From positions 3,664,501 to 3,728,500 of the forward strand of contig JAWKZW010000001.1 in assembly GCA_041395725.1 (NCBI GenBank): DNA of 64,000 nt, in the 5' to 3' direction. The translations under genes and the position numbers were made by a program. The notes below the pieces were generated by a model that did no database searches, was not told the origin of the DNA, and worked only from the letters and a program-made list of their open reading frames with translations. Source of the stretch: Gammaproteobacteria bacterium. GTDB taxonomy: Bacteria > Pseudomonadota > Gammaproteobacteria > Pseudomonadales > Pseudohongiellaceae. This document shows, one piece after another, positions 44,479-54,471 of the stretch (position 1 is the stretch's first letter; every line of letters begins with the position of its first letter).

Positions 44479-45513
44479 ATGAAGAATTCGAGTGGACTTG
44501 GCCCATTGATGCTGGATGTTCAGGGGCTGCAGTTGAGCGCCGCTGACAGAGATGTCCTGTGTCACCCCCAGACTGGCGGGGTGATACTGGGGCTCTATGG
44601 GCGTAATTACGAGTCACTCAATCAGCTGCGTGACCTGGTGGCCGGCATCAGAGAATGTAACCCGCAGTTACTGATTGCCGTGGATCAGGAAGGTGGACGG
44701 GTACAACGATTCAAGCAGGATTTTACCCGGCTGCCCAGCATGCATACCTTTGGCGAGCTGTACGCCCGGGATCGCCAGCAGGGGTTGTCCCTGGCCGAGA
44801 CCTGTGGCTGGTTGATGGCGGCGGAGGTGCTGGCGTGCGGGCTAGATCTGAGTTTTGCACCGGTGCTGGATCTGTACCGTCCCGAAAGCCGTATTATCGC
44901 CGACCGGGCGTTCGCTGCCGTCCCGGACGATGTGGTCAGCCTGGCGAATGCTTTCATTGCCGGCATGCATGCCGCCGGCATGAAGGCGACGGGCAAGCAC
45001 TTTCCCGGGCACGGCAGTGTGCCGGAAGATTCCCATGTTGAATTGCCGATCGATAATCGCAGTCTGGAGGAACTGGAGCAGTCGGATCTGCTGCCATTCA
45101 GTCGCTGTGTCGACAACCTGGATGCTGTGATGCCCGGCCACGTGGTCTATACCCAGATTGATGAGCAATGTGCAGCGTTGTCTCCAGCCTGGTTGCAGGA
45201 TGTGCTGCGTTATCGGCTTGGCTTCAAAGGGATCATTTTCAGTGACGATCTGACCATGGCGGCTGCCGATTCTGCCGGTGACATGCAGCGACGGGCGCAT
45301 CTCGCTCTGGATGCAGGGTGTGACATGGTGCTGGTCTGTAACGACCGGCCCCGGGCCGAAGAGGTACTGCATTGGCTGGAATCCCAGTCCTGGCCTGGCA
45401 ACGCCGGATTGACGGCCATGGCAGGGGAGAGGCGGTACGACTGGGAAGGGTTGCATGAAAGTGCGCAGTGGCGGGCCGCCCGCGAGCAGATTGCACCGCT
45501 GACTGCTGAATGA
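44479..45513 (+). CDS. nagZ: Beta-N-acetylhexosaminidase
   Basis: Cytosolic family-3 glycosidase that removes N-acetylglucosamine from anhydro-muropeptides in cell-wall recycling. It has 344 aa. Signatures are IAVDQEGGRVQRF, LSFAPVLDLY, and ATGKHFPGHGSVPEDSH with the catalytic His-containing loop, then GIIFSDDLTMAA. A GAGAAAG ribosome binding site lies ten bases upstream. hpt follows, as in Pseudomonas. Confidence 0.96.
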   Translation: MKNSSGLGPLMLDVQGLQLSAADRDVLCHPQTGGVILGLYGRNYESLNQLRDLVAGIRECNPQLLIAVDQEGGRVQRFKQDFTRLPSMHTFGELYARDRQQGLSLAETCGWLMAAEVLACGLDLSFAPVLDLYRPESRIIADRAFAAVPDDVVSLANAFIAGMHAAGMKATGKHFPGHGSVPEDSHVELPIDNRSLEELEQSDLLPFSRCVDNLDAVMPGHVVYTQIDEQCAALSPAWLQDVLRYRLGFKGIIFSDDLTMAAADSAGDMQRRAHLALDAGCDMVLVCNDRPRAEEVLHWLESQSWPGNAGLTAMAGERRYDWEGLHESAQWRAAREQIAPLTAE

Positions 45514-45514
45514 C

Positions 45515-45538
45515 GCCACAGGCAGAAGCCCGTGTGGC
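45515..45538 (+). terminator. Stem-loop after nagZ
   Basis: GCCACA-GGC-agaa-GCC-cg-TGTGGC: nine pairs with a two-base bulge, two bases after the nagZ stop. No T tract, so a weak or Rho-assisted terminator at most. The remaining 180 bases before hpt hold no gene. Confidence 0.35.
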
Positions 45539-45718
45539 TGGCGCCTGTTCCGTTCACGGGAACCGGCAGGAAAACCTGATGGTTCTGTTGCCGTGTCATA
45601 TCGGGCTGGCTCATGCCGGGGGCAATGCAGCCCGCCAGCGGCTGGACTGAATTCCGGTGGGTCGCGGTCATCAGAACCAGGTTCCCCAGGTGCGCTGAAG
45701 TAAGCGGGAGAAACCACA

Positions 45719-46282
45719 GTGAGTTTGATACATCCGAAACAAATCAAGGAAGTCTGGCGTCGCTCCCGCTGTCTGTATGATGAAGCAGCAGTGGAGGCGG
45801 CGCTGGATCGAATGGCGGAACAGATCACCCAGCGCCTGGGGGACTGCAACCCGGTTCTACTGTGTGTCATGCATGGCGGGTTGATCACCACCGGCAAACT
45901 GGCCCAGCGACTCAAATTTCCTTTGCAGATGGATTACCTCCACGCCACCCGCTACCGGGAACAGACCAGTGGCGCAGATCTGCAGTGGAAAGTGACACCC
46001 TCGGTGTCATTGCAGGGAAGGGCGGTGCTGCTGATCGATGACATTCTTGATGAAGGAGAGACGCTGGCGCAGGTCAAGGCCTATTGTCTCGAGCAGGGAA
46101 GTGACAAGGTCTACACAGCGGTGCTGATCGATAAAAAGCACGACCGCAAACACCCTGACAGCGTGGCCGACTTCGTCGGCCTGGAAGCCGAGGATTATTA
46201 CCTGTTCGGGTATGGGATGGACTATCGGGGTTATCTGAGAAATGCGGCGGGTATTTTCGCGATCGATGAGGCTGATCGCTAG
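45719..46282 (+). CDS. hpt: Hypoxanthine-guanine phosphoribosyltransferase
   Basis: Purine salvage enzyme: hypoxanthine or guanine plus PRPP to IMP or GMP. It has 187 aa starting at GTG behind GGGAGAA. The PRPP-binding loop is VLLIDDILDEGETL, and the N-terminal part includes LLCVMHGGLITTGKLA. It ends 12 bases from the convergent addA gene. Confidence 0.93.
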   Translation: MSLIHPKQIKEVWRRSRCLYDEAAVEAALDRMAEQITQRLGDCNPVLLCVMHGGLITTGKLAQRLKFPLQMDYLHATRYREQTSGADLQWKVTPSVSLQGRAVLLIDDILDEGETLAQVKAYCLEQGSDKVYTAVLIDKKHDRKHPDSVADFVGLEAEDYYLFGYGMDYRGYLRNAAGIFAIDEADR

Positions 46283-46294
46283 AGCGCGCCAGGC

Positions 46295-49200
46295 TCAATC
46301 GAATTCCACCAGCCTGGGGATGGCGGTAAAAAGCAGTGCCATCTTTATGGCTCCGGCCCCCAGGTCCTCGAACAGGGTTCTGTAGTTATGCAGCTGGGCA
46401 CGGTGCAGCTGCAGCTGCCGGGCAATAAAGGATTCCTCACTGACACCGGTATCCGGCGCCGCGGTTTTATAGTCTATGATCCAGCGTACACCGGCCCCGT
46501 CGACAAAAGTCCGATCGACGACATAGTGATACAGATTGCCCCCGGTGGAGCGGCTGATTGGCAGTTCTGTCGCACTTTGCGCCAGGCCCGGGTCGAAAAT
46601 CCAGGCGCATCCGGGTGTCTGGATGCAGTTATTGATTGATAATTCAATAAACTCCACGGTGCGCTGGAGCCTGTCGGAATCGTGCATCAGACTGCTCAGT
46701 TGCAGGCGCCAGTACTGACGCAGCCGGGAGCGCGATTCCTCTGTTCCGAATACTTCCGGGTTGCTGACCAGCGTTTCCAGCGCCTGGTGGATCAATACCC
46801 CGATGGTTGCCGCCGGTTCGGTCTCGACGCCAGGATCGCCAGGGAGCTCAAATTCCGGAAGGTCGCTGGCCTCGGGCGGCTCATTGTCCCGACCCAACGA
46901 CCTTTCGATCAGCTGCAACGCGCGGCCCCGCAATCGGAGCGGTTCGGCAAAACGTTTTATCGGCGTTGTCGATGGGCTGGTGGTCCCGGCATCCTGGCTC
47001 TGCTCGCGGTCGTCGCCGTCCCTGATAAACTGCTCCAACGCCTGGGGCCTATGCTGCTCATTACCCGACTCCTGGAGTTGAGGCCAGATGTGGTAGAGCA
47101 GGCTGCCCCGGGGCGGAGCGGTATCGCCCTGGCTGCTGACGCCCAGAGTCGCGGTGAGGTGAGCAGATTTGCGAGCCCGGGTCACGGCTATATACAGCAG
47201 GCGCACCGCTTCGAAGCGGGTCTTACGGGATTCCTCGAAGCGAACCAGCCGGTACAGCGGATCGTCGTCCTGGCCTGAGGGGGAGCGGGCTGCGATAAAC
47301 AGTCTGTCATTACCCCGTTGATTCACCCGTTCGTGCCATTGCAACAGCGGTTTATCGTCGGACTGTGAGCCGGCCCCAAGGCAGGGCAGAATGACGTGGT
47401 CATATTCCAGCCCCTTGGCTTTGTGCATGGTGAGCAGATGCACATTACTGCTGCCCTCACTTCTGACCGAAGGCAGGAAAGTGCGGGCTACCTGGCGGGC
47501 AAATTCAGGGTAGTCGCGCAGACTGCCACCGGCTTCGTGTTCCTCCAGCAGATCCAGGTAGCGGGCGACACTGGCCTGTTCGGTCTCAGTCTGAGCCATG
47601 GCTGCACCGTCCAGCAGGGTCCACAGAGACTCCACCAGCTGGCGCAATCCGCAGCGGAAGCGCAATTTCAAGCCGTACGCCATAACCCGGACGAAGTCCT
47701 GCAGGCGTTCCCTGCCGTCGGGGGTCAGCGCCTCGAGATCGGCATGCTTTTCCAGGCTGGACCAGATACTTATGGCGTTCTGTCGGGTGGCGATGACCTG
47801 CAGGTCTGCCAGAGACAGGCCGCACCAGGGGGCTCTCAACAGGGCGAGCCAGGCAATCCGGTCACCCGTGTTCAGGACCGCCCTGGTCAGGCTCTGCAAA
47901 TCCTCGATGACCGGCAGGCTCTCCATTCTGTCGATGTCGGTAGCCTGCCAGTGGATACCTTCGGCCCGCAGGGCCGGGATCAGCGCGCCCAGGTGGGTCC
48001 GGCTGCGGACCAGGATCGCGATCGATGCGCCAGGGTCAGCTTCGTTCAAGGCCAGTACCCGCCGGGCCACCTGACTGGCTTCATAGACCCTGGCCAGTTC
48101 CTTCTGCCCCTGCTCGTAGCTGATAAATTCCGACGAGATGCCCAGGCCGTCAAGTGCCGGGTTGCTGGCAACCGAGTGGGTGTAGGGCACCGCGCCGCGG
48201 GAAGGGTTGGAGTAGGGGGGGAAGGCCGAGGCAAAGACCTGATTCACCCACTGGACGACATTGGCCTGGGATCTGAAATTGCTCTGCAGGGTAAGCGGCT
48301 GAAGGGGGATGTCGCCCAGGCCTTCTTCCTGAACCTTGAGGTAGATTCCGACATTGGCGTTGCGGAATCCGTAGACGGACTGCATGGCGTCGCCGACCAG
48401 GAACAGGGTTCGGCCATCGTCCGGTTCCCAGCCGGCGGTCAGTTTTTTCAACAGATCGGTCTGCATCTTGGACGTATCCTGGAATTCATCAACCAGGATG
48501 TGCCGGATGCGGTGATCAAGGGCCAGCGCCAGATCGGTCGGTTCCTGCTCCGGTCCCAGGGCGGCCAGCGCGGCAGCGGCAATCTGAGGGTGATCTACCT
48601 GCCGGAAGCGACGAAAGGAAAGTAACAGTTGTGAGCTCAGGTGGGTAAGAATTCTTGTCAGAGCGGTCAAAAAATCCCACTGGGCATCTTCCAGTCTGGG
48701 GTCGGGAAGCAGACGTAAATAGGCGATCTCGCCCAGCAGTGTGTCCTGCAGGGACAGTTGTGCGAGCAGGTCGGACCATTCCTGTTTGCGCTGCCTGCAA
48801 AGGGCTGTCATTTCCTTGTCGCCTGGAATAGAGGCCGGGAATCCTTCTCGTTTGGTTATCCTGGCCCGCCACGCCGGATCCGCGCTGCGCGTCAACAGCA
48901 TAGACTCGAGCTGCAGCCAGCTGGACAGGCTGGCTGCGTCGCAGCCGGGCAGCACAGTGAGGGGTTGAAATCCCTCCTGGTACCCGGGCTGCTCCGGATC
49001 CCGGTGGGCGGCGGAAAAATTCAGCAGCGTCACCAGTTGCACCTCGAAAGGAGCGAGGCGCCGGCGCAGATCGGTCAGTGACTCCTGAATCAACTCTTCC
49101 AGCGCATTCTGCAGATATTCCCGGTCGATCAGATTGCTGGCATGAATGTCGAGGATATGTGGCAACCACTGATCGCGGCTGCCAAGCAGGCCCGACAGCA

Positions 49201-49771
49201 GCTTTTCAACCTGGCCGACATCGTTGTCCAGGTGGCTCAGCAGGCACGCGATATCGTCACCGAGTCCGCTGTCCGTATTCAGCTGCTGCAGGGTGTTGAC
49301 GATGGCATCGGCAAAGCATTGGCTTACTTCATCACTGAGGTTGGGCACTCCGCCGAGTTGAGACAGTAAAGGTACCCGGGTGGCGAGGCTCAGGCAGAAG
49401 CTGTCGATAGTCTGTATTCGCAACCGCGCCGGGTTCTCCAGAATCTGCCAGTTTTTACGGGCATTCCGGTCCAGCGCGGATCGGGCAATCCGGTGGCGGC
49501 GCTGCTGCAGTTCATTCTCAAAGCAGGGTGATTCGGCCTCGCTCGCAGCGTTCTGTAAGGCCTGAATAATGCGGTCTTTCATCTCACTGGCGGCTTTTCT
49601 GGTAAACGTAATGGCGAGGACTTCCTCTGGTTCTTCGCAGGTGCTGAGCAGATTCAGGTAGCGCAGGCTCAATAATTCCGTCTTGCCGGAGCCGGCGGGC
49701 GCCTGCACGATAAACGAAGCCCCGGCATCCAGGGCCTGTTCGCGCGCGGCCTGATCCGGCAGTCTGCTCAT
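46295..49771 (-). CDS. addA: AddA-like UvrD-family helicase with C-terminal nuclease
   Basis: Subunit of a double-strand-break-processing helicase-nuclease. It has 1158 aa from the ATG at 49771, which overlaps the addB stop (ATGA); an in-frame start 81 bases further upstream is less likely. UvrD motifs: Walker A APAGSGKTELL (about 25-35), VDEFQDTSKMQ (about 427), VGDAMQSVYGFRNA, QSNFRS, TMHKAKGLEYDHV and LLYIAVTRARKSAHL. The C-terminus has a PD-(D/E)XK nuclease: GVLIHQALE near 990 and IIDYKTA near 1100. The pair would load RecA for recombination, in place of RecBCD. Confidence 0.9.
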   Translation of the reverse strand: MSRLPDQAAREQALDAGASFIVQAPAGSGKTELLSLRYLNLLSTCEEPEEVLAITFTRKAASEMKDRIIQALQNAASEAESPCFENELQQRRHRIARSALDRNARKNWQILENPARLRIQTIDSFCLSLATRVPLLSQLGGVPNLSDEVSQCFADAIVNTLQQLNTDSGLGDDIACLLSHLDNDVGQVEKLLSGLLGSRDQWLPHILDIHASNLIDREYLQNALEELIQESLTDLRRRLAPFEVQLVTLLNFSAAHRDPEQPGYQEGFQPLTVLPGCDAASLSSWLQLESMLLTRSADPAWRARITKREGFPASIPGDKEMTALCRQRKQEWSDLLAQLSLQDTLLGEIAYLRLLPDPRLEDAQWDFLTALTRILTHLSSQLLLSFRRFRQVDHPQIAAAALAALGPEQEPTDLALALDHRIRHILVDEFQDTSKMQTDLLKKLTAGWEPDDGRTLFLVGDAMQSVYGFRNANVGIYLKVQEEGLGDIPLQPLTLQSNFRSQANVVQWVNQVFASAFPPYSNPSRGAVPYTHSVASNPALDGLGISSEFISYEQGQKELARVYEASQVARRVLALNEADPGASIAILVRSRTHLGALIPALRAEGIHWQATDIDRMESLPVIEDLQSLTRAVLNTGDRIAWLALLRAPWCGLSLADLQVIATRQNAISIWSSLEKHADLEALTPDGRERLQDFVRVMAYGLKLRFRCGLRQLVESLWTLLDGAAMAQTETEQASVARYLDLLEEHEAGGSLRDYPEFARQVARTFLPSVRSEGSSNVHLLTMHKAKGLEYDHVILPCLGAGSQSDDKPLLQWHERVNQRGNDRLFIAARSPSGQDDDPLYRLVRFEESRKTRFEAVRLLYIAVTRARKSAHLTATLGVSSQGDTAPPRGSLLYHIWPQLQESGNEQHRPQALEQFIRDGDDREQSQDAGTTSPSTTPIKRFAEPLRLRGRALQLIERSLGRDNEPPEASDLPEFELPGDPGVETEPAATIGVLIHQALETLVSNPEVFGTEESRSRLRQYWRLQLSSLMHDSDRLQRTVEFIELSINNCIQTPGCAWIFDPGLAQSATELPISRSTGGNLYHYVVDRTFVDGAGVRWIIDYKTAAPDTGVSEESFIARQLQLHRAQLHNYRTLFEDLGAGAIKMALLFTAIPRLVEFD

Positions 49772-52521
49772 TGCCCGTCTCCCGCTACAGAATCCAGGCC
49801 GACTTCCGCTGGTTGCAGTTCCTGAATCCGACACAGGGGCTGCAGCTTGCAATGGGTGCAGGTTGCGCCTCTGTTTACCGGGTCAACCCTGGCAATTCCC
49901 TGTTCGAATTCCGAGCTGAACTGCTGAAGGATCCCCTGCCAATGCAGGGTGAGAGAGTTCCAGTCCTGTTGAAAATCACGTTGCTCGGTCACGGCCTTGA
50001 TAGACGAGTGAAAGTTATTATCCGCGGCGAGGCCGGTAAATCCGGTCTTTGCCGCATTCAGCTGGGCAAGAATAAGCGCTTCGACAGGCTCGCCCCGATT
50101 CTCCTGCATGGCGCGGTGGTACACTGGCAACTGCAGATTTTCCGGGCGGGCATCCAGCAGTTTCCTGACGTTGGGCATCGACTTGCCGCTCTTGTAATCG
50201 ATTACCGCCAGTGCCCCGTTGTCCAGTCGGTCGATGCGATCAATCTTGAGATTGATACGTATCTGTCCGCTTTGCCAGCTGACTGGCTGTTCCGTAGCGA
50301 CTACCTGAAAATCAGGGCGCTGCTTTTCCAGTGCCAGGTAATCCTTGATCAGGCTGTTGAGCCTGTGTCGTTCGATGGCGCTGAAACGGGGCGTCATTAG
50401 TTCAGGGAATCGGCTTCCCAGGAATGTCAGGGCTGGCTCGACACACTGGCTGACCAGCGTACTGAGCTGTTCGGCGGACAGACTCTGCAGGGAGTCGCTG
50501 CTTTGGATTTCACTGAACAGCTTCTCAAGGGCGATGTGCAGCGCGGTACCCCGGGCCCTGGGACTTAATCCGTTACTGAATATCTCGACAGGCCTGGCCT
50601 GCAGGCGGTGGTTGGCAAAGGCGCGAAACGGACAGCTCGACTGGTCGCTGACGATAGCCTGCCCGCCCTTGATTTCTGCACCCGGGGCCAGAGGCACGGC
50701 GGGTTCTTCAGCAAGACTGTGCATTGTTCTGCCCCGGCAGGCTTCAGCCGCCAGGCTGTTGAGCGGTTGAGTTCTGGCCACGTCCAGTATTTCCGGGGTA
50801 AAGGATTCGATCAGGCTGCTGGCTCTGAAACTTTCGTCGCCATTCTGTTCGTGGTAGCTGGCATGCAGTTCACCTGCGGTCGACTGGCATACGATGCGGA
50901 AAGCCTGTTGTGCGTGCTGCAATTGCACATCGCTGTGACTGCCCGGAACCTGAGCGGCCCTCTGGATGCTGTGCAAAAGAAACGGTGAGGGCTGGGGTGG
51001 TGGTGGCTGGGACTGATCGCTGAAAGCAAGGAACCAGACGTGATCGAATTCCAGACCCGCGGCCTCGGTCAGACTGTAGAGCGACAGTGGGCAGCCGGCC
51101 TGGAATGGTTTGTGAGGCCGGGTGGACTGACACAGGGTGCGCAGACGGGAGAGGGCGGTCTGCCGGTCGATGGCTGGCAGCAGGTTATCCAGTTTTGCAA
51201 AACCAATGAGGATCTGCTGCCATTGTTGCAGGAGTCCCGATTGGCCGGATTCCGGCGGTAGACTCTGACCAGGCCAGCCCAGCACCTCCAGTTGCCGAGT
51301 GAAGAATTGTTTCCAGAACGCCGCCGTTTGAAGCTGGCGGTTCTCGCGCATCAGACTGCTGAATTTGAGCAGGGCGCTGGCCAGCAGCGGGCAATGATAA
51401 GGCTGGTCTTGCCGGGACATGATGCGCAGCAGCTGCGACAGGGAACAGGTCGTGTTCAGATTTTCGCGCAGGTGACTTTCCAGCAGGATACGCTGCTCGC
51501 TTTCCTCGCTACAGCCAAGCAGGTGCGGGGATTGCAGCAGACGACAGAATTCGGCGCTGTCCAGGCGCTCGCTGCCCAGGCTCAGCAGCAACAGGGCATC
51601 TGTGATCAGTCCCGATTCGGTAATGGAGACGTTGCTGTTCGTTGTGTTGAACGGCACCCTGCGGTTGCCGATGTCAATAAACGCCTGGGGTGAAAAAGTA
51701 TCCACGAAGAGGCGTTCGATCAGTGTCCGCTTTTTTTCATCACCGCCGAAGATTATCCCGATGTGCTGGTTCGGGTTTTTCTCAAGCAATGCCTTGGCCC
51801 ACCGGGCACAGGCCAGGCATTCCGCCTCGAAGTCGACGAAGCGGTATTTTTTACCGCTGAATACAGAACTGCCGGAGGCGGTTTCTATAATCCTGCTGCC
51901 TTTGCTTCTTGACAGCAGCTGGAACAGTCGTGAGTAGAGGGGGGGCGGCTGGTAGAAATTAACCATAACGATGCTGTTCGGCAATACAACATCGCCGCCC
52001 TCCAGCGCCCGTATCAGCGTATGGGTAGCATCCGCCAGGCTGGTCAGGTTTCTGGCCCGGCAGAACTCCACGAATTTTTGTGACCAGTCACGAAACAGAT
52101 TAAGCTCCGGAATCCCGGCTGCGGCAGGCAGGGCTGTTTCCTTGCTGCCATCGTCAAGCCAGAGTCTGAAGGTCTGATAGGCACGTTGCGCCGAAGTGGC
52201 GGCCTCATTCACGTTAAGCAGAGGATTGCTTTTCAGAGTCTGCTCAATCAGTGTCAGCCAGATGCAGGATTCCTCGGTGCTGTTCAATAGCCGCTGCTGC
52301 GCAAATGGCAGTCTGCCCTGATTGCTCAGGCGCAGCCATTGGGTCTCAATCCACACGTCGATGGCGTTGATGTCCGGTGTGAGCCAGCTGCTGGTCGATC
52401 TGTCGGTGGCAAAACCGGTCAGCAGCGCTTCGCGAACGCGCTGACTGGGAACCAGGATCGTGCAGGGCTGGTCCAGATCCCCGGCAAACAGCGTGGTATC
52501 AAATCGGCGGATTACAGGCAT
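49768..52521 (-). CDS. addB: AddB-like PD-(D/E)XK nuclease subunit
   Basis: Partner of AddA, 917 aa. The N-terminus (CTILVPSQRVREALL) has no Walker A, so the helicase part is probably inactive, as in other proteobacterial AddB proteins. The nuclease domain has ALHIALEKLF and LAVIDYKSGK (about 770). Four cysteines suit an AddB-type iron-sulfur cluster: one in QSSCPFRAF (about 630) and three in CTHCKLQPLC (about 887-896). It overlaps mnmH by ten bases and addA by four. Confidence 0.88.
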   Translation of the reverse strand: MPVIRRFDTTLFAGDLDQPCTILVPSQRVREALLTGFATDRSTSSWLTPDINAIDVWIETQWLRLSNQGRLPFAQQRLLNSTEESCIWLTLIEQTLKSNPLLNVNEAATSAQRAYQTFRLWLDDGSKETALPAAAGIPELNLFRDWSQKFVEFCRARNLTSLADATHTLIRALEGGDVVLPNSIVMVNFYQPPPLYSRLFQLLSRSKGSRIIETASGSSVFSGKKYRFVDFEAECLACARWAKALLEKNPNQHIGIIFGGDEKKRTLIERLFVDTFSPQAFIDIGNRRVPFNTTNSNVSITESGLITDALLLLSLGSERLDSAEFCRLLQSPHLLGCSEESEQRILLESHLRENLNTTCSLSQLLRIMSRQDQPYHCPLLASALLKFSSLMRENRQLQTAAFWKQFFTRQLEVLGWPGQSLPPESGQSGLLQQWQQILIGFAKLDNLLPAIDRQTALSRLRTLCQSTRPHKPFQAGCPLSLYSLTEAAGLEFDHVWFLAFSDQSQPPPPQPSPFLLHSIQRAAQVPGSHSDVQLQHAQQAFRIVCQSTAGELHASYHEQNGDESFRASSLIESFTPEILDVARTQPLNSLAAEACRGRTMHSLAEEPAVPLAPGAEIKGGQAIVSDQSSCPFRAFANHRLQARPVEIFSNGLSPRARGTALHIALEKLFSEIQSSDSLQSLSAEQLSTLVSQCVEPALTFLGSRFPELMTPRFSAIERHRLNSLIKDYLALEKQRPDFQVVATEQPVSWQSGQIRINLKIDRIDRLDNGALAVIDYKSGKSMPNVRKLLDARPENLQLPVYHRAMQENRGEPVEALILAQLNAAKTGFTGLAADNNFHSSIKAVTEQRDFQQDWNSLTLHWQGILQQFSSEFEQGIARVDPVNRGATCTHCKLQPLCRIQELQPAEVGLDSVAGDGQ

Positions 52522-53648
52522 GGTTGTGCCGGCGGCAGTGGCTGATTACGTTTCAGCTTCAGGCGGGAAACCCAGTGCAGGAACTCTTCGCTGTTGCCGC
52601 GGAACGCCAGGCGATGCAGTTTCTTCTGCATCTGGTAGTCATACATGGGGTCATAGTAGTGCCGCAGCAGCTTCTCTATCCAGACCTTGTGCGCCTCACT
52701 ATCCTGGTGCTGAAGGTGGGTTCGCAATGCCTCGTCCAGATCTGCTTCGATCTCCTGGTAGAGATCGGCGCCCAACCGTCTTCGGATGCGCTGCAGGCTC
52801 GAATGAAGATACGCGCTGAAGCTATCTGCCGCGGTTGGGGGATCGGCGGCGAGAAAATCACTGTAGTTCACGTTTACATAGGCGTGCAGTACAGTCTGCA
52901 CGCGGAAAGCCAACGGCTCTTCAACTACTGCAAGAGGTGCCTGGCGCATCCGCAGAAACAGCTCGACCGGCACTGACAGGGAACCAATGGCATGGCCCTC
53001 ATCCTCAACCACAAGCCTTTCGTAGTCGCTAAAGGGCAGTTGCAAAAACCGGATGGCCAGCTGGTTTTCGAAATTGATCTGCGTTGGCTGTGGGTCAATG
53101 CGGCGTCCGAAGGCCGATCCTCTGTGATTCGCCAGTCCTTCCAGATCGACGCCGGCAGCAATACGATTGACCAGGTCGGTCTTGGCACAGCCGGTTTTTC
53201 CTCCGACCACCAGCAGCTCCCTGGTATGACTGACGCGGTTCGTTGTTTCGGTGAGAAACTGCCGCATGGCCTTGTAGCCACCCGCCACTCGTGGCACCGA
53301 ATAGCCTGCGTCCGCCAGCCAATTCTGTGCAGTCTGGGAGCGCAGCCCGCCACGGAAGCAGAAGATCACCGCATCGGGATGCTCACTGACAAACTGAATC
53401 CACTGATTCAGCCTTTGTTCTCGCAGCGGACCGCTGATGAGTTGTTCACCCAGTTCGATGGCGGCGGCCTGTCCCGCCGCCCGGTATTTTTTCCCTACCA
53501 GGTCGCGCTCACTGTCATCCAGTAAGGGAAGGTTTACGGCACTGGGAAAGCTGCCCCGGGAGAACTCAATTGGAGCCCGGGTGTCGATGAGCGGTGTGGC
53601 GTTTACCAGCAGTTGCTGGAAAGCCTCGGCAGGAAGAATATCTGGCAT
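52512..53648 (-). CDS. mnmH: tRNA 2-selenouridine(34) synthase
   Basis: Replaces sulfur by selenium in 5-methylaminomethyl-2-thiouridine at tRNA position 34, using selenophosphate. It has 378 aa. The N-terminal rhodanese domain has the catalytic cysteine C97 (VIFCFRGGLRSQ). The C-terminal part carries a P-loop at 149-157 that reads GGKTGCAKT, with Ala where Gly normally precedes the Lys. selD, which supplies selenophosphate, is not in the window. Its stop overlaps addB, so the three genes form one operon. Confidence 0.92.
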   Translation of the reverse strand: MPDILPAEAFQQLLVNATPLIDTRAPIEFSRGSFPSAVNLPLLDDSERDLVGKKYRAAGQAAAIELGEQLISGPLREQRLNQWIQFVSEHPDAVIFCFRGGLRSQTAQNWLADAGYSVPRVAGGYKAMRQFLTETTNRVSHTRELLVVGGKTGCAKTDLVNRIAAGVDLEGLANHRGSAFGRRIDPQPTQINFENQLAIRFLQLPFSDYERLVVEDEGHAIGSLSVPVELFLRMRQAPLAVVEEPLAFRVQTVLHAYVNVNYSDFLAADPPTAADSFSAYLHSSLQRIRRRLGADLYQEIEADLDEALRTHLQHQDSEAHKVWIEKLLRHYYDPMYDYQMQKKLHRLAFRGNSEEFLHWVSRLKLKRNQPLPPAQPCL

Positions 53649-53844
53649 GCAGGCGTCAAGTAATCAGTGTCAGCGAGGGATGCCGCTATGAGCAGTGGGC
53701 CAAGTTTAACACTGCGCCGCACACCTGCCATAGATTTGTTCGCTGCGACGCAGCGGTCCCTTAAATGGGGGCGGAAATGGCTTTGATTGCACTGTGCGCA
53801 CAAGTACCATGACAGGAAGCGTCAATACCAGAAGTGGAGATACT

Positions 53845-54471
53845 GTGAACGACCGTCCGGGAGGCAACGCTTCAGACTCTGAAGCCGGCAGTGATGGCAA
53901 GTCCGACGCTGCTGTCTCTGGAGGCAGCGTCGATCCAGCCATGTTGGCGAGACTGATTCGCAAGCCGGGCCCGGCACCGGTGCACCTGTGGGATCCGCCC
54001 TACTGTGGAGAGATGGATCTGCGGATCACCCGGGACGGAAGCTGGATTCATGAAGGACGCCCCATCAGACGGGCGGCCCTGGTCAGGCTGTTTGCGTCGG
54101 TGCTTAAGAAGGAGGGGGAGCGCTTTTTTCTGGTTACGCCGGTGGAAAAGGTCGGCATCCAGGTGGAGGATTGCCCCTTCGTGGCAACCGGGGTCGACAT
54201 CGCCGACCCCGGGCCGGAGCAGAAACTGATCTTTAGCCTGAATACCGGCGACCAGGCCGTTGTGGATGAAGCTCACCCACTTTCTGTTTCACAGGTGGCT
54301 GGCAGTGACGAACCGCACCCGATTGTGCATGTCCGGGATGGGCTCAATGCGTTGCTGACCCGCAGTGTGTTTTACCAGGTGGTGGCGGCCGGGGAAACCT
54401 GCTCGGAGGGTGGCGTAACCCGGCTGGAAATCCGCAGCTGCGGCGATGTTTTTGAACTGGGCCAGCTCTGA
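53845..54471 (+). CDS. DUF1285 domain protein
   Basis: A 208-aa cytosolic protein of unknown function. The conserved part starts about residue 40: PVHLWDPPYCGEMDLRI, then RDGSWIHEGRPI, GERFFLVTPVEKVGIQVED and FVATGVDI. The GTG at 53845 was chosen because a GGAG lies five bases upstream; an ATG at 53809 and a GTG at 53794 are in frame but have no ribosome binding site. The first 35 residues are low-complexity either way. Confidence 0.8.
   Translation: MNDRPGGNASDSEAGSDGKSDAAVSGGSVDPAMLARLIRKPGPAPVHLWDPPYCGEMDLRITRDGSWIHEGRPIRRAALVRLFASVLKKEGERFFLVTPVEKVGIQVEDCPFVATGVDIADPGPEQKLIFSLNTGDQAVVDEAHPLSVSQVAGSDEPHPIVHVRDGLNALLTRSVFYQVVAAGETCSEGGVTRLEIRSCGDVFELGQL

Noticed and set aside
45514..45718. 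nagZ-hpt gap checked for a purine riboswitch
   Set aside because: Hairpins are present but I could not find the conserved purine-aptamer core; no basis for a riboswitch call.
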